A stretch of 64,000 nucleotides of DNA from Streptomyces marinisediminis (GCF_026262575.1 NZ_JAPKFL010000010.1:110369-174368); one strand, 5' to 3'. Shown: positions 34,543 to 42,399, counted from the first letter of the stretch. The notes: generated by a model not told the origin, from the letters alone. Program-made: numbers and translations.

Positions 34543-34634
34543 GACCGCTCCTCTCCGTAGTGACTCCACTACCAAGGCGGCCCAGCGTGGCCTACAGTCG
34601 GCAGCCAATCAACGTTCCACGGGCGGAGAACACA

Positions 34635-35474
34635 TTGGTAAACCGCAAGGAGTTGAACCCCGCGGAAAGCCCGGAAGCGGCGTACGGTGCGCGTTTGCGC
34701 AGCGCGCGAGAATCGCGGGGATGGCTGCAAGATGATCTAGGCGCACGGATCGGGTACTCCGGACGGCACGTATCGGGGGTGGAAACCGGACGCAAACCGC
34801 CGACTCGGCGCTTTTCGGCGGCTGTTGACTCCGTGCTCGGACTCGAAGGCACGGCCGATTCCTTCGAACGCGAGTGGGGGGAGATCGAGCATGGAGTCTT
34901 GTTGCAGGGATTCCCCGAGTACGTCACACATGAAGGGCGAGCGGTTGAAATCCGGCTCTACAACGTTGGGATCATCCCCGGACTGTTGCAGACATCGGAG
35001 TACGCGCAGGCTCAAGAAGACGGCCATGTGGAGCGTGGCGCCATCACGCCCGAACAGGCGGCGGAACGTGTCTCGTTCCTAGCGGAGCGCCAAGCAGCTC
35101 TAATGCGGTCTCGGCCGCCTATGGTGTTCGTCGTCATGGATGAAAGCTGTCTCCGCCACGCAGTTGGAGGCGCAGAGGTCATGGACGCGCAGCTTCAGCG
35201 TCTCGTCGAAGTCGCCGCCCGTCCGAACTGGATCATCCAGGTCGCGCCGTCCGACCTCGGCGCCCGGCGTGCCTTCAACCTTCCGGTCAACCTACTCACT
35301 CTTGCGGACCGCTCCGTGCTCTGCTACGCCGAGTCACAGACGCAGGGGCACTTGGACCGAGACAGCACGTCCGTGCTGCCCATGCTGACGGCATACCATC
35401 AACTTCAGGGCGAGGCACTGTCTCCAGCAGCGTCTGTGGCCATGATCAATCAGTTTCGAAAGGGCACCCCTTGA
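34635..35474 (+). CDS. XRE-family regulator with DUF5753 domain (Scr1/antitoxin-like)
   Basis: The 279-residue protein has an N-terminal XRE helix-turn-helix (GARLRSARESRGWLQDDLGARIGYSGRHVSGVETGRKPP). It is followed by the DUF5753 region (EIRLYNVGIIPGLLQTSEYAQA, FLAERQAALMR, VMDESCLRHAVGG, LPVNLLTLADRSVLCYAESQTQGHLDRD). This pair is common in Streptomyces and is nearly always followed by a DUF397 gene, as here, with a TTGA overlap. It has been discussed as a regulator or antitoxin-like module affecting development and secondary metabolism. The start is uncertain. I prefer the TTG at 34635 with GGCGGAG upstream, while a GTG at 34560 would extend it. The gene has lower GC than the core flanks, in line with an acquired island. 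Confidence 0.85.
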   Translation: MVNRKELNPAESPEAAYGARLRSARESRGWLQDDLGARIGYSGRHVSGVETGRKPPTRRFSAAVDSVLGLEGTADSFEREWGEIEHGVLLQGFPEYVTHEGRAVEIRLYNVGIIPGLLQTSEYAQAQEDGHVERGAITPEQAAERVSFLAERQAALMRSRPPMVFVVMDESCLRHAVGGAEVMDAQLQRLVEVAARPNWIIQVAPSDLGARRAFNLPVNLLTLADRSVLCYAESQTQGHLDRDSTSVLPMLTAYHQLQGEALSPAASVAMINQFRKGTP

Positions 35475-35680
35475 CGACCGAATCCCCCCGTTGGTTCAAG
35501 TCCTCCTACAGCGGCAACGGCGGCGACTGCGTGGAGGTTGCGGCCAACCTTGCCGCGTCCCGTGGCGTCGTCCCTGTCCGTGACTCCAAGGACACGGCTG
35601 GTCCGGTGCTGCACGTCCCCGCCGCAGCCTTCGCTACGTTCGTGGCGGGCGTCAAGGCCGGACAGGTGGGCAACGTCTGA
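35471..35680 (+). CDS. DUF397 domain protein
   Basis: The 69-residue protein has the complete DUF397 pattern: WFKSSYSGNGGDCVEVAA, VPVRDSKD, GPVLHVPAAAFATFV. It starts at a TTG that overlaps the XRE/DUF5753 stop codon, so the two are translated together. DUF397 proteins are obligate companions of these regulators and are thought to bind or modulate them. A hairpin 35 bases after the stop (35715-35741) probably ends the two-gene transcript. Confidence 0.92.
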   Translation: MTTESPRWFKSSYSGNGGDCVEVAANLAASRGVVPVRDSKDTAGPVLHVPAAAFATFVAGVKAGQVGNV

Positions 35681-35714
35681 GCCCCCGGCCGAATACGCGC
35701 ACGGCCAAGAGGCT

Positions 35715-35741
35715 GCCCCATCGTGCCCTGCATGGTGGGGC
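35715..35741 (+). terminator. Hairpin after the XRE/DUF397 pair
   Basis: GCCCCATC (35715-35722) pairs with GGTGGGGC (35734-35741), allowing one G-U pair, around an 11-base loop. It follows the DUF397 stop by 34 bases and has no T-run, as is usual for Streptomyces terminators. Confidence 0.55.
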
Positions 35742-35901
35742 TTCGCCGCGTGCGAAGCACACGGAGAAGACGACCCTGCCACGCTTCCGGGGCGGGAGGC
35801 ATGGCGGAGCGTATGGTCACGCGGCCTGGTGGTCCGCCGCGCGGCGGGCGAGAGCATCAAGGACAGGCAGACAGGCGGGGGCTCGTAGGGCGTCCGGTCG
35901 G

Positions 35902-36081
35902 TCAGGAGGACGCCCCGACCTTCGTCACCGCGGGACGCGGGGAGGCGACGGACAGGCACGCCGTTGCGTTCGGTGATCCCGGCTCGGCGTAGAACGTCGG
36001 CCATCCGTGCGGCGAGGCGTACGCGGCGCTCCTGTCCGGGGCTCCGTCCACGAACGCCCGTCCGCTGGGGCTGGCGCTCAT
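35902..36081 (-). CDS. Small hypothetical protein
   Basis: The 59-residue frame starts at an ATG overlapping the stop of the upstream Cys-rich gene (ATGA). It has GGAGCTGG about 8 bases upstream, inside that gene. The product (RAFVDGAPDRSAAYASPHGWPTFY in its first half) shows no recognisable domain. Coupling and ribosome-binding site support real translation. Function is unknown. Confidence 0.5.
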   Translation of the reverse strand: MSASPSGRAFVDGAPDRSAAYASPHGWPTFYAEPGSPNATACLSVASPRPAVTKVGASS

Positions 36082-36302
36082 GCGACCAGCTCCAGCCGGC
36101 AGGAGCCCACGGGGCGGTGCCGCCCGTAGCCGCACGCGGTCACGGCGGCGTCGTGCCGCACCCACAACCCGCAGTCCTGGCGGACCCGCCGGACCATGCC
36201 CGTCAGAGCGCACGTCCGAGGTTCGCGGGGCCGGAGGCCGGAAGCCGCGCACGGCCGGTCCGCGCTTGCGCAGCAGCCGGGACACACGCCCCCTCGCGTC
36301 AC
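36078..36302 (-). CDS. Small cysteine-rich protein, possible zinc-binding
   Basis: The 74-residue frame contains eight cysteines (7, 10, 11, 18, 31, 44, 57, 68), including CPGCC near the start and RTCALTGMVRRVRQDCGLW in the middle. Short regular spacing suggests a metal-binding fold. The GTG start at 36302 is tentative. An internal ATG at 36197 would leave 39 residues. It overlaps the next small gene (ATGA) and is divergent from an XRE regulator gene across a perfect palindrome. I do not recognise the family. Confidence 0.45.
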   Translation of the reverse strand: MTRGGVCPGCCASADRPCAASGLRPREPRTCALTGMVRRVRQDCGLWVRHDAAVTACGYGRHRPVGSCRLELVA

Positions 36303-36358
36303 CAGGACGCGCGACAGGTCCTCGCGTGACCGGGCGTCCCGGCGGGCGGGCGACACGG

Positions 36359-36379
36359 TTGCAAGCGGGGTGCTTGCAA
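36359..36379. promoter_or_regulatory. Perfect palindrome in the divergent promoter of the XRE gene
   Basis: TTGCAAGC-GGGGT-GCTTGCAA is an 8-base inverted repeat with a 5-base spacer, 30 bases before the XRE start. The size and position suit an autoregulatory operator for the downstream regulator, which could also act on the divergent Cys-rich gene. Confidence 0.6.
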
Positions 36380-36408
36380 TTGTTAGCGGGGTGGGGCACG
36401 GTGGGGGC

Positions 36409-36780
36409 ATGGGTTCGCTGGGTCCGGGCGGTATCGGGGAGTTCCTGCGCGAGCAGCGGCGCAACGCGCAGCTCTCGCTGCGGCAGCTCGCCGAGGCGGC
36501 CGGGGTCTCGAACCCGTACCTGAGCCAGATCGAGCGCGGGCTGCGCAAGCCCAGCGCCGAGATCCTGCAGCAGTTGGCCAAGGCGCTGCGGATCTCGGCG
36601 GAGACGCTGTACGTGCGCGCGGGGATGCTGGAGGAGCGGGCCGGGGCGGAGATCGACGTGGCGGCCGCGATCCTGGCCGACCCGTCGCTCACCGAACAGC
36701 AGAGGCAGGCGCTGCTCCAGATCTACGCGTCGTTCCGTGCGCAGAACGACGGCGGCGGCGTGACCGACGCCGCCCCCTGA
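36409..36780 (+). CDS. XRE-family helix-turn-helix regulator
   Basis: The 123-residue protein has an N-terminal XRE domain (EFLREQRRNAQLSLRQLAEAAGVSNPYLSQIERGLRKPS) and a C-terminal helical part (LTEQQRQALLQIYASFRAQND). Proteins of this size and sequence are core Streptomyces regulators found next to an HBHA-like gene, as here (the gap is 19 bases). The ATG at 36409 follows a purine-rich GTGGGGG, and in-frame codons further upstream lie within the palindromic promoter and antisense gene. The TTGCAAGC palindrome upstream suggests autoregulation. Confidence 0.88.
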   Translation: MGSLGPGGIGEFLREQRRNAQLSLRQLAEAAGVSNPYLSQIERGLRKPSAEILQQLAKALRISAETLYVRAGMLEERAGAEIDVAAAILADPSLTEQQRQALLQIYASFRAQNDGGGVTDAAP

Positions 36781-36799
36781 GACGTCGAAAGGGACGCAC

Positions 36800-37471
36800 A
36801 TGCCGACCAACACCGACTTCCGCAAGGTCCTGACCGACCCGACGCCGCTGTACTTCGCCGCCGGGGTCATCGAGAAGCTGCGCACCGAGGCGCCCGAGCG
36901 GATCGCCAAGCTGCGCGACACCGACACCAGGGCGATGCAGACCCGGGTGCAGGAGGTCCTCGCCTCGCTCGACTCCGACGTGCGCAAGTGGCGCGAGCAG
37001 GCCCAGACCTTCGCGCTTCAGGGCGTCGGCTACGCCGCCGAGGCCGCGGTGAAGGCCAAGGAGGGCTACGACGCGCTCGCCGAGCAGGGCAAGGTCGTCG
37101 TCGAGGGCTGGCGCGGCCGCGCCGACGGCGAGGAGGGCGTCGGCGGCTTCGGCTACGAGGCGACGGTGGAGCGCGAGCCGGTGAGCGTCGAGGAGCCCGC
37201 GGCCGAGGAGGCACGGAGCGGGACGGCGGACACCGAGGCCGCGAAGACCGAGGCGGCGAAGACCGGGAAGGCGGAGCCGTCCGGTTCCGCGGCGACCTCG
37301 GAGGCGGCCTCGACGGCGGCCTCGGAACGGAAGGCGTCCGGCGCCAAGGGGTCGGCGGCCAAGGGCACCGCGAAGAGCGCCACCGCGAAGCCCGCGGGCG
37401 GCGCGGCCAAGGGCTCCGCCGACGCCAAGCCCTCGGGCCCCCGCCGGAACACGCCGCCGCCGGCCTCCTGA
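36800..37471 (+). CDS. Heparin-binding hemagglutinin-like (HBHA) protein
   Basis: The 223-residue protein has a long alpha-helical N-terminal half (TDFRKVLTDPTPLYFAAGVIEKLRTEAPERIAKL, VQEVLASLDSDVRKWREQAQ), probably coiled-coil. A low-complexity C-terminal tail of Ala/Lys/Ser/Thr repeats (AKGTAKSATAKPAGG) follows. This layout matches mycobacterial HBHA, whose Lys/Ala-rich tail binds sulphated sugars, and the Streptomyces homologues. In Streptomyces the function is unclear and may relate to envelope or polysaccharide binding. No signal peptide is visible. It follows the XRE regulator closely, with AAAGGGA before the ATG. Confidence 0.82.
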   Translation: MPTNTDFRKVLTDPTPLYFAAGVIEKLRTEAPERIAKLRDTDTRAMQTRVQEVLASLDSDVRKWREQAQTFALQGVGYAAEAAVKAKEGYDALAEQGKVVVEGWRGRADGEEGVGGFGYEATVEREPVSVEEPAAEEARSGTADTEAAKTEAAKTGKAEPSGSAATSEAASTAASERKASGAKGSAAKGTAKSATAKPAGGAAKGSADAKPSGPRRNTPPPAS

Positions 37472-37591
37472 CGGCCGGCACCGCTGTGGCGGACGGCACG
37501 GCCGGGCACGCCCCGTGCGCGGTTACCCGCCCGGCCCCCGTGCCGGTAGCGTGGGCTGCCGGGACGGCATTGACCCAGGAGGATGAGCAGC

Positions 37592-37948
37592 GTGATTCTG
37601 TCCGGATTCACCACCCTGATGTCGCTGGTGTACATCGGCCTCCTGGTGCTGGCCGTCTTCTGCTTCGTGGACGCCGTGCTGCGCCGCGAGGACGCCTTCC
37701 GCGCGGCGGACAAGAACACGAAGAACTTCTGGCTGATCCTGCTGGGCGTCGGCGTCGCGGTGCACCTCGTCGGGGTACCGGGTCTGGGCTTCCTGCTCAC
37801 GATCGTCGTCGTGATCGCGAACATCGTGTACCTGGTCGACGTACGTCCGGCGCTGATCCAGGTGACCGGCGGACGCGGTGGACGGGGCGGCGGGTACCGG
37901 GGCAGCAGCAGCGACGGACCGTACGGTCCGTACAACGGCGGACGCTGA
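37592..37948 (+). CDS. DUF2516 membrane protein
   Basis: The 118-residue protein matches DUF2516. It has a first membrane helix (LMSLVYIGLLVLAVFCFVDAV), KNTKNFWLILLG and a second hydrophobic stretch (LLTIVVVIANIVYLVDVRPAL). A Gly/Tyr-rich tail (DGPYGPYNGG) ends it. Function is unknown. I place the start at the GTG at 37592, 9 bases after the strong AGGAGG (37577-37582). The ATG at 37583 directly abuts that site with no spacing. It is convergent with the phosphatase gene downstream. The 185-base gap is GC-rich without a clear single terminator. Confidence 0.85.
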   Translation: MILSGFTTLMSLVYIGLLVLAVFCFVDAVLRREDAFRAADKNTKNFWLILLGVGVAVHLVGVPGLGFLLTIVVVIANIVYLVDVRPALIQVTGGRGGRGGGYRGSSSDGPYGPYNGGR

Positions 37949-38133
37949 GCGGAGGCCGGGCGGCGCCCGGACCCGGGCCGGACGGCGGCTGAGCGCCCGC
38001 TCGGCCCACTCGCCGCCGGCACCCGGGCCGCACCCCGCCCCCTCCGGCCGCGTCGCGCCGGCGTACCGCGCCGGCCGCGCCAGCGGTACCGCGCCCGCCA
38101 CACCGCCGCGTGCCAGCGCGAGCGGCGCGCGGG

Positions 38134-39348
38134 TCAGCCGCGGTCCAGCAGCACGACCGCCACGTCGTCGGCGAGCTCCTCGCCGTTGAGGTCGCGGGCG
38201 TCGGCGAGGACGGCGTCCAGCAGCGCCTCGCCCGTGACCCCGGCCGCCAGGCCCCGGCCCACCAGCCGGAGCATGCCCTCCTGGCCGAGCCGTTCCCGCG
38301 AGTCGGCGGCCGTGCGGCCCTCGATCAGCCCGTCGGTGTAGAGCATCAGGCTCCACGCGCCGCCCAGCTCGACGCCCGTGCGGGCCCAGCGGGCGCGCGG
38401 GAGCAGGCCGAGCGCGGGCCCGGCGCCGGTCTGCGGCAGCAGGCGCGGCGCCGCGTCGGGGCGGGCCACCAGCGGCGCCGGGTGCCCGGCCAGGCACACC
38501 CCGGCGCGCCGGCCGTCCGGGGCGATGTCGACCATGCACAGCGTGGCGAACAGCTCGTCGCTGTCGCGCTCGTGCTCCAGCACCCGCTGGAGCGTGGCCA
38601 GCAGCTCGTCCCCACACAGGCCCGCGAGGATCAGCGCGCGCCAGGCGATGCGCAGCTCCACGCCGAGCGCGGCCTCGTCCGGGCCGTGTCCGCAGACGTC
38701 GCCGATCATGGCGTGGACGGTGCCGTCGGCGGTGCGCACGGTGTCGTAGAAGTCGCCGCCCAGCAGGGCGCGGGAGCGGCCGGGGCGGTAGCGGGCGGCG
38801 AACCGCAGCGGGCTGCCCGCCAGCAGCGGCGTGGGCAGCAGCCCGCGCTCCAGCCGGGCGTTCTCCTGGGCCCGCAGCCGGGACTCGGTGAGCTGGCGCT
38901 GCGCGCGGTCGGCCTGCTTGCGCTCCACGGCGTAGCGGATGGCCCGGCCCAGTTGACGCGCGTCAAGCTCGTCGCGGCAGAGGTAGTCCTGCGCGCCGAA
39001 GCGCACCGCCTCGGCGGCCCGCTCGGCGTCGTCCTCGCCGGCCAGGACGAGCACGGCGTGCCCGGGGGCGAGGCGCAGCACCTGGCGCAGCAGGTCCTGC
39101 GCCTGGTTCCCGGCCAGCGCGAGGTCGAGCAGGATGCAGTCGACGTCGTCGGTGAACAGCCGCTCGGCCTCGGTGAGATTGCGCGCGGTGCGGACGCGGA
39201 AGCGCACGCCCTGGGCGTCGCTCAGCTCCGGCAGCGGCGCCCGGGCGGGGTCGGGGGCGATGACGAGCAGCGTGCCCGCCTGCCGCGGCACGACCGCCTG
39301 CGCCGTCCGCGGCGCGCTCTCGCGCCCTTCGCCCACGGGTACGGGCAT
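38134..39348 (-). CDS. Response-regulator/PP2C phosphatase (RsbU/SpoIIE type)
   Basis: The 404-residue protein couples an N-terminal receiver domain (DCILLDLAL with the phosphorylatable Asp, VLVLAGEDD, GAQDYL) through a coiled linker (AIRYAVERKQADRAQRQLTESRLRAQE). A PP2C phosphatase domain follows (LLGGDFYDTV, IGDVCGHGPDEAALG, LMLYTDGLIEGR, LADDVAVVLLDR). Metal-binding Asp residues in GGDFYD and the final DDVA are present. Such proteins dephosphorylate anti-anti-sigma factors in partner-switching stress control. No histidine kinase or anti-sigma gene is next to it, so its partners are encoded elsewhere. The ATG at 39348 has AGAGGA 7 bases upstream, and a GTG directly before is an alternative. 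Confidence 0.88.
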   Translation of the reverse strand: MPVPVGEGRESAPRTAQAVVPRQAGTLLVIAPDPARAPLPELSDAQGVRFRVRTARNLTEAERLFTDDVDCILLDLALAGNQAQDLLRQVLRLAPGHAVLVLAGEDDAERAAEAVRFGAQDYLCRDELDARQLGRAIRYAVERKQADRAQRQLTESRLRAQENARLERGLLPTPLLAGSPLRFAARYRPGRSRALLGGDFYDTVRTADGTVHAMIGDVCGHGPDEAALGVELRIAWRALILAGLCGDELLATLQRVLEHERDSDELFATLCMVDIAPDGRRAGVCLAGHPAPLVARPDAAPRLLPQTGAGPALGLLPRARWARTGVELGGAWSLMLYTDGLIEGRTAADSRERLGQEGMLRLVGRGLAAGVTGEALLDAVLADARDLNGEELADDVAVVLLDRG

Positions 39349-39505
39349 CACGTCGTCCTCTTCCCTCTCCCCCGAGGGCGTTCGCCGCCGCAGGTGACCT
39401 TAGCCGCCCCGGGGGCCCGTGCGGAACGCCTCGCGCCCCCGCGGGCCCCGCGTATGCCGTGGATCACAGCCCGGGCGCGCACCGCCGCGCGTCCGCCTGC
39501 CGGGA

Positions 39506-39590
39506 CGCCCGGCCGCGCGGGCGGGCCGTCACGCGTCCGGCGGAGCGCCACGGACCGCCCGGCCGCGCGGGCGGGCCGTCACGCGTCCGG
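39506..39590. repeat. 35-base direct repeat with hairpins at the 3' end of the NlpC/P60 gene
   Basis: An identical 35-base sequence occurs at 39506-39540 and 39556-39590 (50-base period). The second copy includes the last codons and stop of the NlpC/P60 gene (ends 39579). Each copy contains an inverted repeat CCGCCCG / CGGGCGG or close variant, so the duplication gives two successive terminator-like hairpins on the minus strand. Confidence 0.8.
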
Positions 39591-40814
39591 GCGGACGACG
39601 CCGAGGATGGGCAGGGCGCCCGCGCCCTCCACCCGGATCTGGCGGCCGGTGCGCGGGGCGTGCACCATCTCGCCGTCGCCGATGTAGAGGCCGACGTGGC
39701 TGGCGTCCTCCTTGTAGACGATCAGGTCGCCGGGGCGCATGTCCGCCACGGCGACGCGGGGCAGCCGCCGCCACTGCTCCTGCGACGTGCGCGGGATGGC
39801 CCGGCCCGCGGCTTCCCAGGCGCGCTGGGTGAGGCCCGAGCAGTCGAAGGTGTCCGGGCCCTCCGCGCCCCACTCGTAGTCCTTGCCGAGCTGCTGGGTG
39901 GCGTACGCGATGGCCCGCTGGCCGGCCTCGCTCGCCCGGTCCCCGATCTCGTCGAGCACCCCGGTGCGCAGCCACCGGAGCTGACGCTGCCGGGCGGTGC
40001 GCTCCTCCAGCTCGCGCAGCCGCTCGCGCTCGTCCGCGGCGAGCTCGGACTCCAGTGCGCGGGCCTCCTCCAGCCGGGCCTCGATCCGCTCCCTGGCCTC
40101 GGCCCGCCGGGTGCGGGTGGCCTCCAGGGCCGCCATGGTGCGCGCGGCCTCCTCGGCGTCGTCGCCCAGCTCCGCGCCGACGCGGTCCAGGTCCCCCAGG
40201 ACGCCGAGGGCGGCGCGCTGGCCCTTGTGGAACAGGCTGAGCGAGTGCAGGAACCGCTCCGGGTCGTCGCCCAGGGCGAGCCGCGCGCCGGCCGGGAGGC
40301 CGCCGCCCCGGTACTGGGCGCGGGCCATGGCGCCGGCCTGGTCGCGCAGGGTGCGCAGGCTCTCCTCGTTGCGCTCGATGCGGCGGTCCAGGTCCGCGAC
40401 GGCCTCCTCCTGCTCCGCGACGCGTCCGACCGCGGCGTTGTAGGCGTCGGTGGCCGACCCGGCCTCGTCGTGCAGGTCCTCGATCCGCTGGCGCACGGCC
40501 TCCAGGTCGGCGGCCGCGGACGGCGCGCCGCCCTCCGGGCCGGGGGCCGGGGGCGCCGCCGGGTCGGACGGCGCCGCCGGGGCCCCGTCCGAGGGGGCGC
40601 CACGGAACGCGTCCGGCGGCGCGGGCTCGCCCGTCGGCTCGGCCTCCGCCGACGGCGCGGGAGCGGCCGGAGTAGCCGGAGGGGCCGAAGCGGCCGGGGT
40701 GCCCGGAGCGCCCGGCGCGGGCGCCGGGTCCGCGTGGGCGGGGCCCGGCACGGCCAGCAGACCCAGCACACCCAGCACGCACAGCGCCGTCCGGGCGCGT
40801 CCCCTGCGTATCAC
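39579..40814 (-). CDS. Secreted NlpC/P60 (C40) peptidoglycan endopeptidase with coiled-coil region
   Basis: The 411-residue protein has a signal peptide (RTALCVLGVLGLLAVPGPAHADP), a Pro/Ala-rich linker of about 75 residues, and a long coiled-coil region (about 100-280). The C-terminal NlpC/P60 domain carries the catalytic Cys in FDCSGLTQRAW and the His in HVGLYIGDGEMVHAP. It should cleave peptide stems of peptidoglycan outside the membrane. It resembles RipA-like hydrolases whose coiled coils control the catalytic domain. The GTG at 40814 has GGGGGAGGAAG upstream and starts exactly at the signal peptide. A longer frame upstream lacks this. It is divergent from pstS. Confidence 0.88.
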   Translation of the reverse strand: MIRRGRARTALCVLGVLGLLAVPGPAHADPAPAPGAPGTPAASAPPATPAAPAPSAEAEPTGEPAPPDAFRGAPSDGAPAAPSDPAAPPAPGPEGGAPSAAADLEAVRQRIEDLHDEAGSATDAYNAAVGRVAEQEEAVADLDRRIERNEESLRTLRDQAGAMARAQYRGGGLPAGARLALGDDPERFLHSLSLFHKGQRAALGVLGDLDRVGAELGDDAEEAARTMAALEATRTRRAEARERIEARLEEARALESELAADERERLRELEERTARQRQLRWLRTGVLDEIGDRASEAGQRAIAYATQQLGKDYEWGAEGPDTFDCSGLTQRAWEAAGRAIPRTSQEQWRRLPRVAVADMRPGDLIVYKEDASHVGLYIGDGEMVHAPRTGRQIRVEGAGALPILGVVRPDA

Positions 40815-40941
40815 CAGCGCTTCCTCCCCCTGCGGCGGGCACCTCACGAGATCATGCCACGGCCCTACCCGTGGTAACAGGGTCACGCCCCGGCAACGAC
40901 CGGAATACGGGACGAACACGGACACCGCTCTGCCGGGCGAG

Positions 40942-40985
40942 GTTCACCTCCCGTTCACTCTCGACGGTCGGGCGCTTCACCTGTC
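40942..40985 (+). promoter_or_regulatory. PHO box array upstream of pstS
   Basis: Direct repeat units in an 11-base register, GTTCACCTCCC (40942), GTTCACTCTCG (40953) and CTTCACCTGTC (40975), match the Streptomyces PhoP-binding consensus GTTCACC. A further GTTCACCCCCA lies at 41035-41045. They fit the position expected for PhoR-PhoP activation of pstSCAB under phosphate limitation. They might also affect the divergent NlpC/P60 gene. No gene lies in 40815-41123. Confidence 0.85.
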
Positions 40986-41123
40986 CTGCCTAATTTCGGC
41001 CGTACGGAGGGTGTGCCACCTCGCGAGGCGCAGGGTTCACCCCCATAGCTGATCAAGAGAGACTCCACACTCCATCGCTTGCCGATCCCCCCACCGGCGG
41101 GCTCAGGAAGGAACTGAACCGAA

Positions 41124-42251
41124 GTGAAGCTTCAGCGCACGAACCGGCTTCGCGCCCTGTCCGTCGGCGCGCTGGCGGTCACCAGTGCTCTGGTCCTGTC
41201 CGCCTGCGGCTCGGACGACAACACCACGCAGGGCGGGGACAGCCCGGAGAGCGCCGCCTCGGGCAACATCGAGTGCCAGGGGGAGGGCAACCTGCTGGCC
41301 TCGGGTTCCAGCGCCCAGAAGAACGCCGTCGACGCCTGGGTGCAGAACTACCAGCGGGCCTGCCCGGACACCAAGGTCAACTACAACCCGACGGGCTCCG
41401 GCGCCGGCATCCAGGAGTTCCTGCAGGGCAAGACCGCCTTCGCCGGCTCCGACTCCGCCCTCAAGGAGGACGAGGTCGAGCAGTCCAAGGAGGTCTGCGA
41501 GGGCGGCAAGGCGATCAACCTGCCGATGGTCGGCGGCCCGGTGGCCATCGGCTACAACCTCTCCGGCGTGGAGGAGCTCGTCCTGGACGCGCCCACCATC
41601 GCGAAGATCTTCGACACGAAGATCACGCAGTGGGACGACGAGGCGATCAAGAAGCTGAACCCGGACGTGGAACTGCCCGCCACCAAGATCCAGGCGTTCC
41701 ACCGCTCGGACGAGTCCGGCACCACGGACAACTTCACCACCTACCTCAACGAGGCCGCTCCCGAGGAGTGGCCGTACGAGCCGGCCAAGGCCTGGGCGGC
41801 CAAGGGCGGCCAGTCGGCCAACGGCTCCGCGGGCGTGGCCACCAACGTCGCGCAGACCGACGGCGCGATCGGCTACTTCGAGCTCTCCTACGCCACCGGC
41901 AACGACATCGACACCGTCAAGCTGGACACCGGCGCCGGCGCGCCCGTCGAGGCCACCGTCGAGAACTCCTCCACCGGTATCGCCGCCGGCAAGATCGTCG
42001 GCACCGACGGCGACCTGGCCATGGAGCTGGACTACTCGACGAAGGAGGAGGGCGCCTACCCGATCATCCTCGTCACCTACGAGATCGCCTGCGACAAGGG
42101 CAACAAGCCCGACAAGCTGGAGGCGATGAAGTCCTTCCTGACCTACGCCGCGAGCGAGGAGGGCCAGGACCAGCTCGCCGAGATCGAGTACGCCCCGATC
42201 CCCGACGAGGTCATCACCAAGGTGCGCGAGAAGATCGACTCCCTCTCCTGA
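41124..42251 (+). CDS. pstS: Phosphate ABC transporter substrate-binding lipoprotein PstS
   Basis: The 375-residue protein has a lipoprotein signal (LALVLSACGS type: SALVLSACGS, lipobox Cys about 29). PstS blocks follow: LLASGSSAQKNAVDAWVQNY, NYNPTGSGAGIQEFL, FAGSDSALKEDE, FHRSDESGTTDNFTTYL and GAIGYFELSYA. It binds phosphate outside the membrane for the PstCAB importer. The GTG at 41124 has AAGGAA about 10 bases upstream. PHO boxes lie upstream. A strong hairpin after the stop partly isolates it from pstC, which explains the usually higher pstS expression. Confidence 0.96.
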   Translation: MKLQRTNRLRALSVGALAVTSALVLSACGSDDNTTQGGDSPESAASGNIECQGEGNLLASGSSAQKNAVDAWVQNYQRACPDTKVNYNPTGSGAGIQEFLQGKTAFAGSDSALKEDEVEQSKEVCEGGKAINLPMVGGPVAIGYNLSGVEELVLDAPTIAKIFDTKITQWDDEAIKKLNPDVELPATKIQAFHRSDESGTTDNFTTYLNEAAPEEWPYEPAKAWAAKGGQSANGSAGVATNVAQTDGAIGYFELSYATGNDIDTVKLDTGAGAPVEATVENSSTGIAAGKIVGTDGDLAMELDYSTKEEGAYPIILVTYEIACDKGNKPDKLEAMKSFLTYAASEEGQDQLAEIEYAPIPDEVITKVREKIDSLS

Positions 42252-42257
42252 CCTGAC

Positions 42258-42295
42258 GCCGGTGCGGCTCCCCAGCCCAAGGGGGCCGCACCGGC
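42258..42295 (+). terminator. Strong hairpin between pstS and pstC (attenuator-like)
   Basis: GCCGGTGCGGC (42258-42268) pairs perfectly with GCCGCACCGGC (42285-42295), extended inward by CCCC/GGGG. It follows the pstS stop by 6 bases and precedes pstC by about 105. It probably lets only part of the transcription reach pstCAB. Confidence 0.8.
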
Positions 42296-42399
42296 TCAGG
42301 CGTGTCCCGCCCCGTGCAGCCGCTCGTCAACCATCCGGTGCACCGCCGCCAGGGACCGGCCCCGCTCAGCGGCCGGCCCCGCACCAGACCGGAGAGATC

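Noticed and set aside
35723..35992. Forward ORF after the DUF397 gene
   Set aside because: It spans the terminator-like hairpin, has a shadow composition, and is antisense to a better supported small gene.
29160..36358. Integrative element with tRNA target
   Set aside because: No tRNA, integrase, excisionase or flanking direct repeats were found around the graspetide island.
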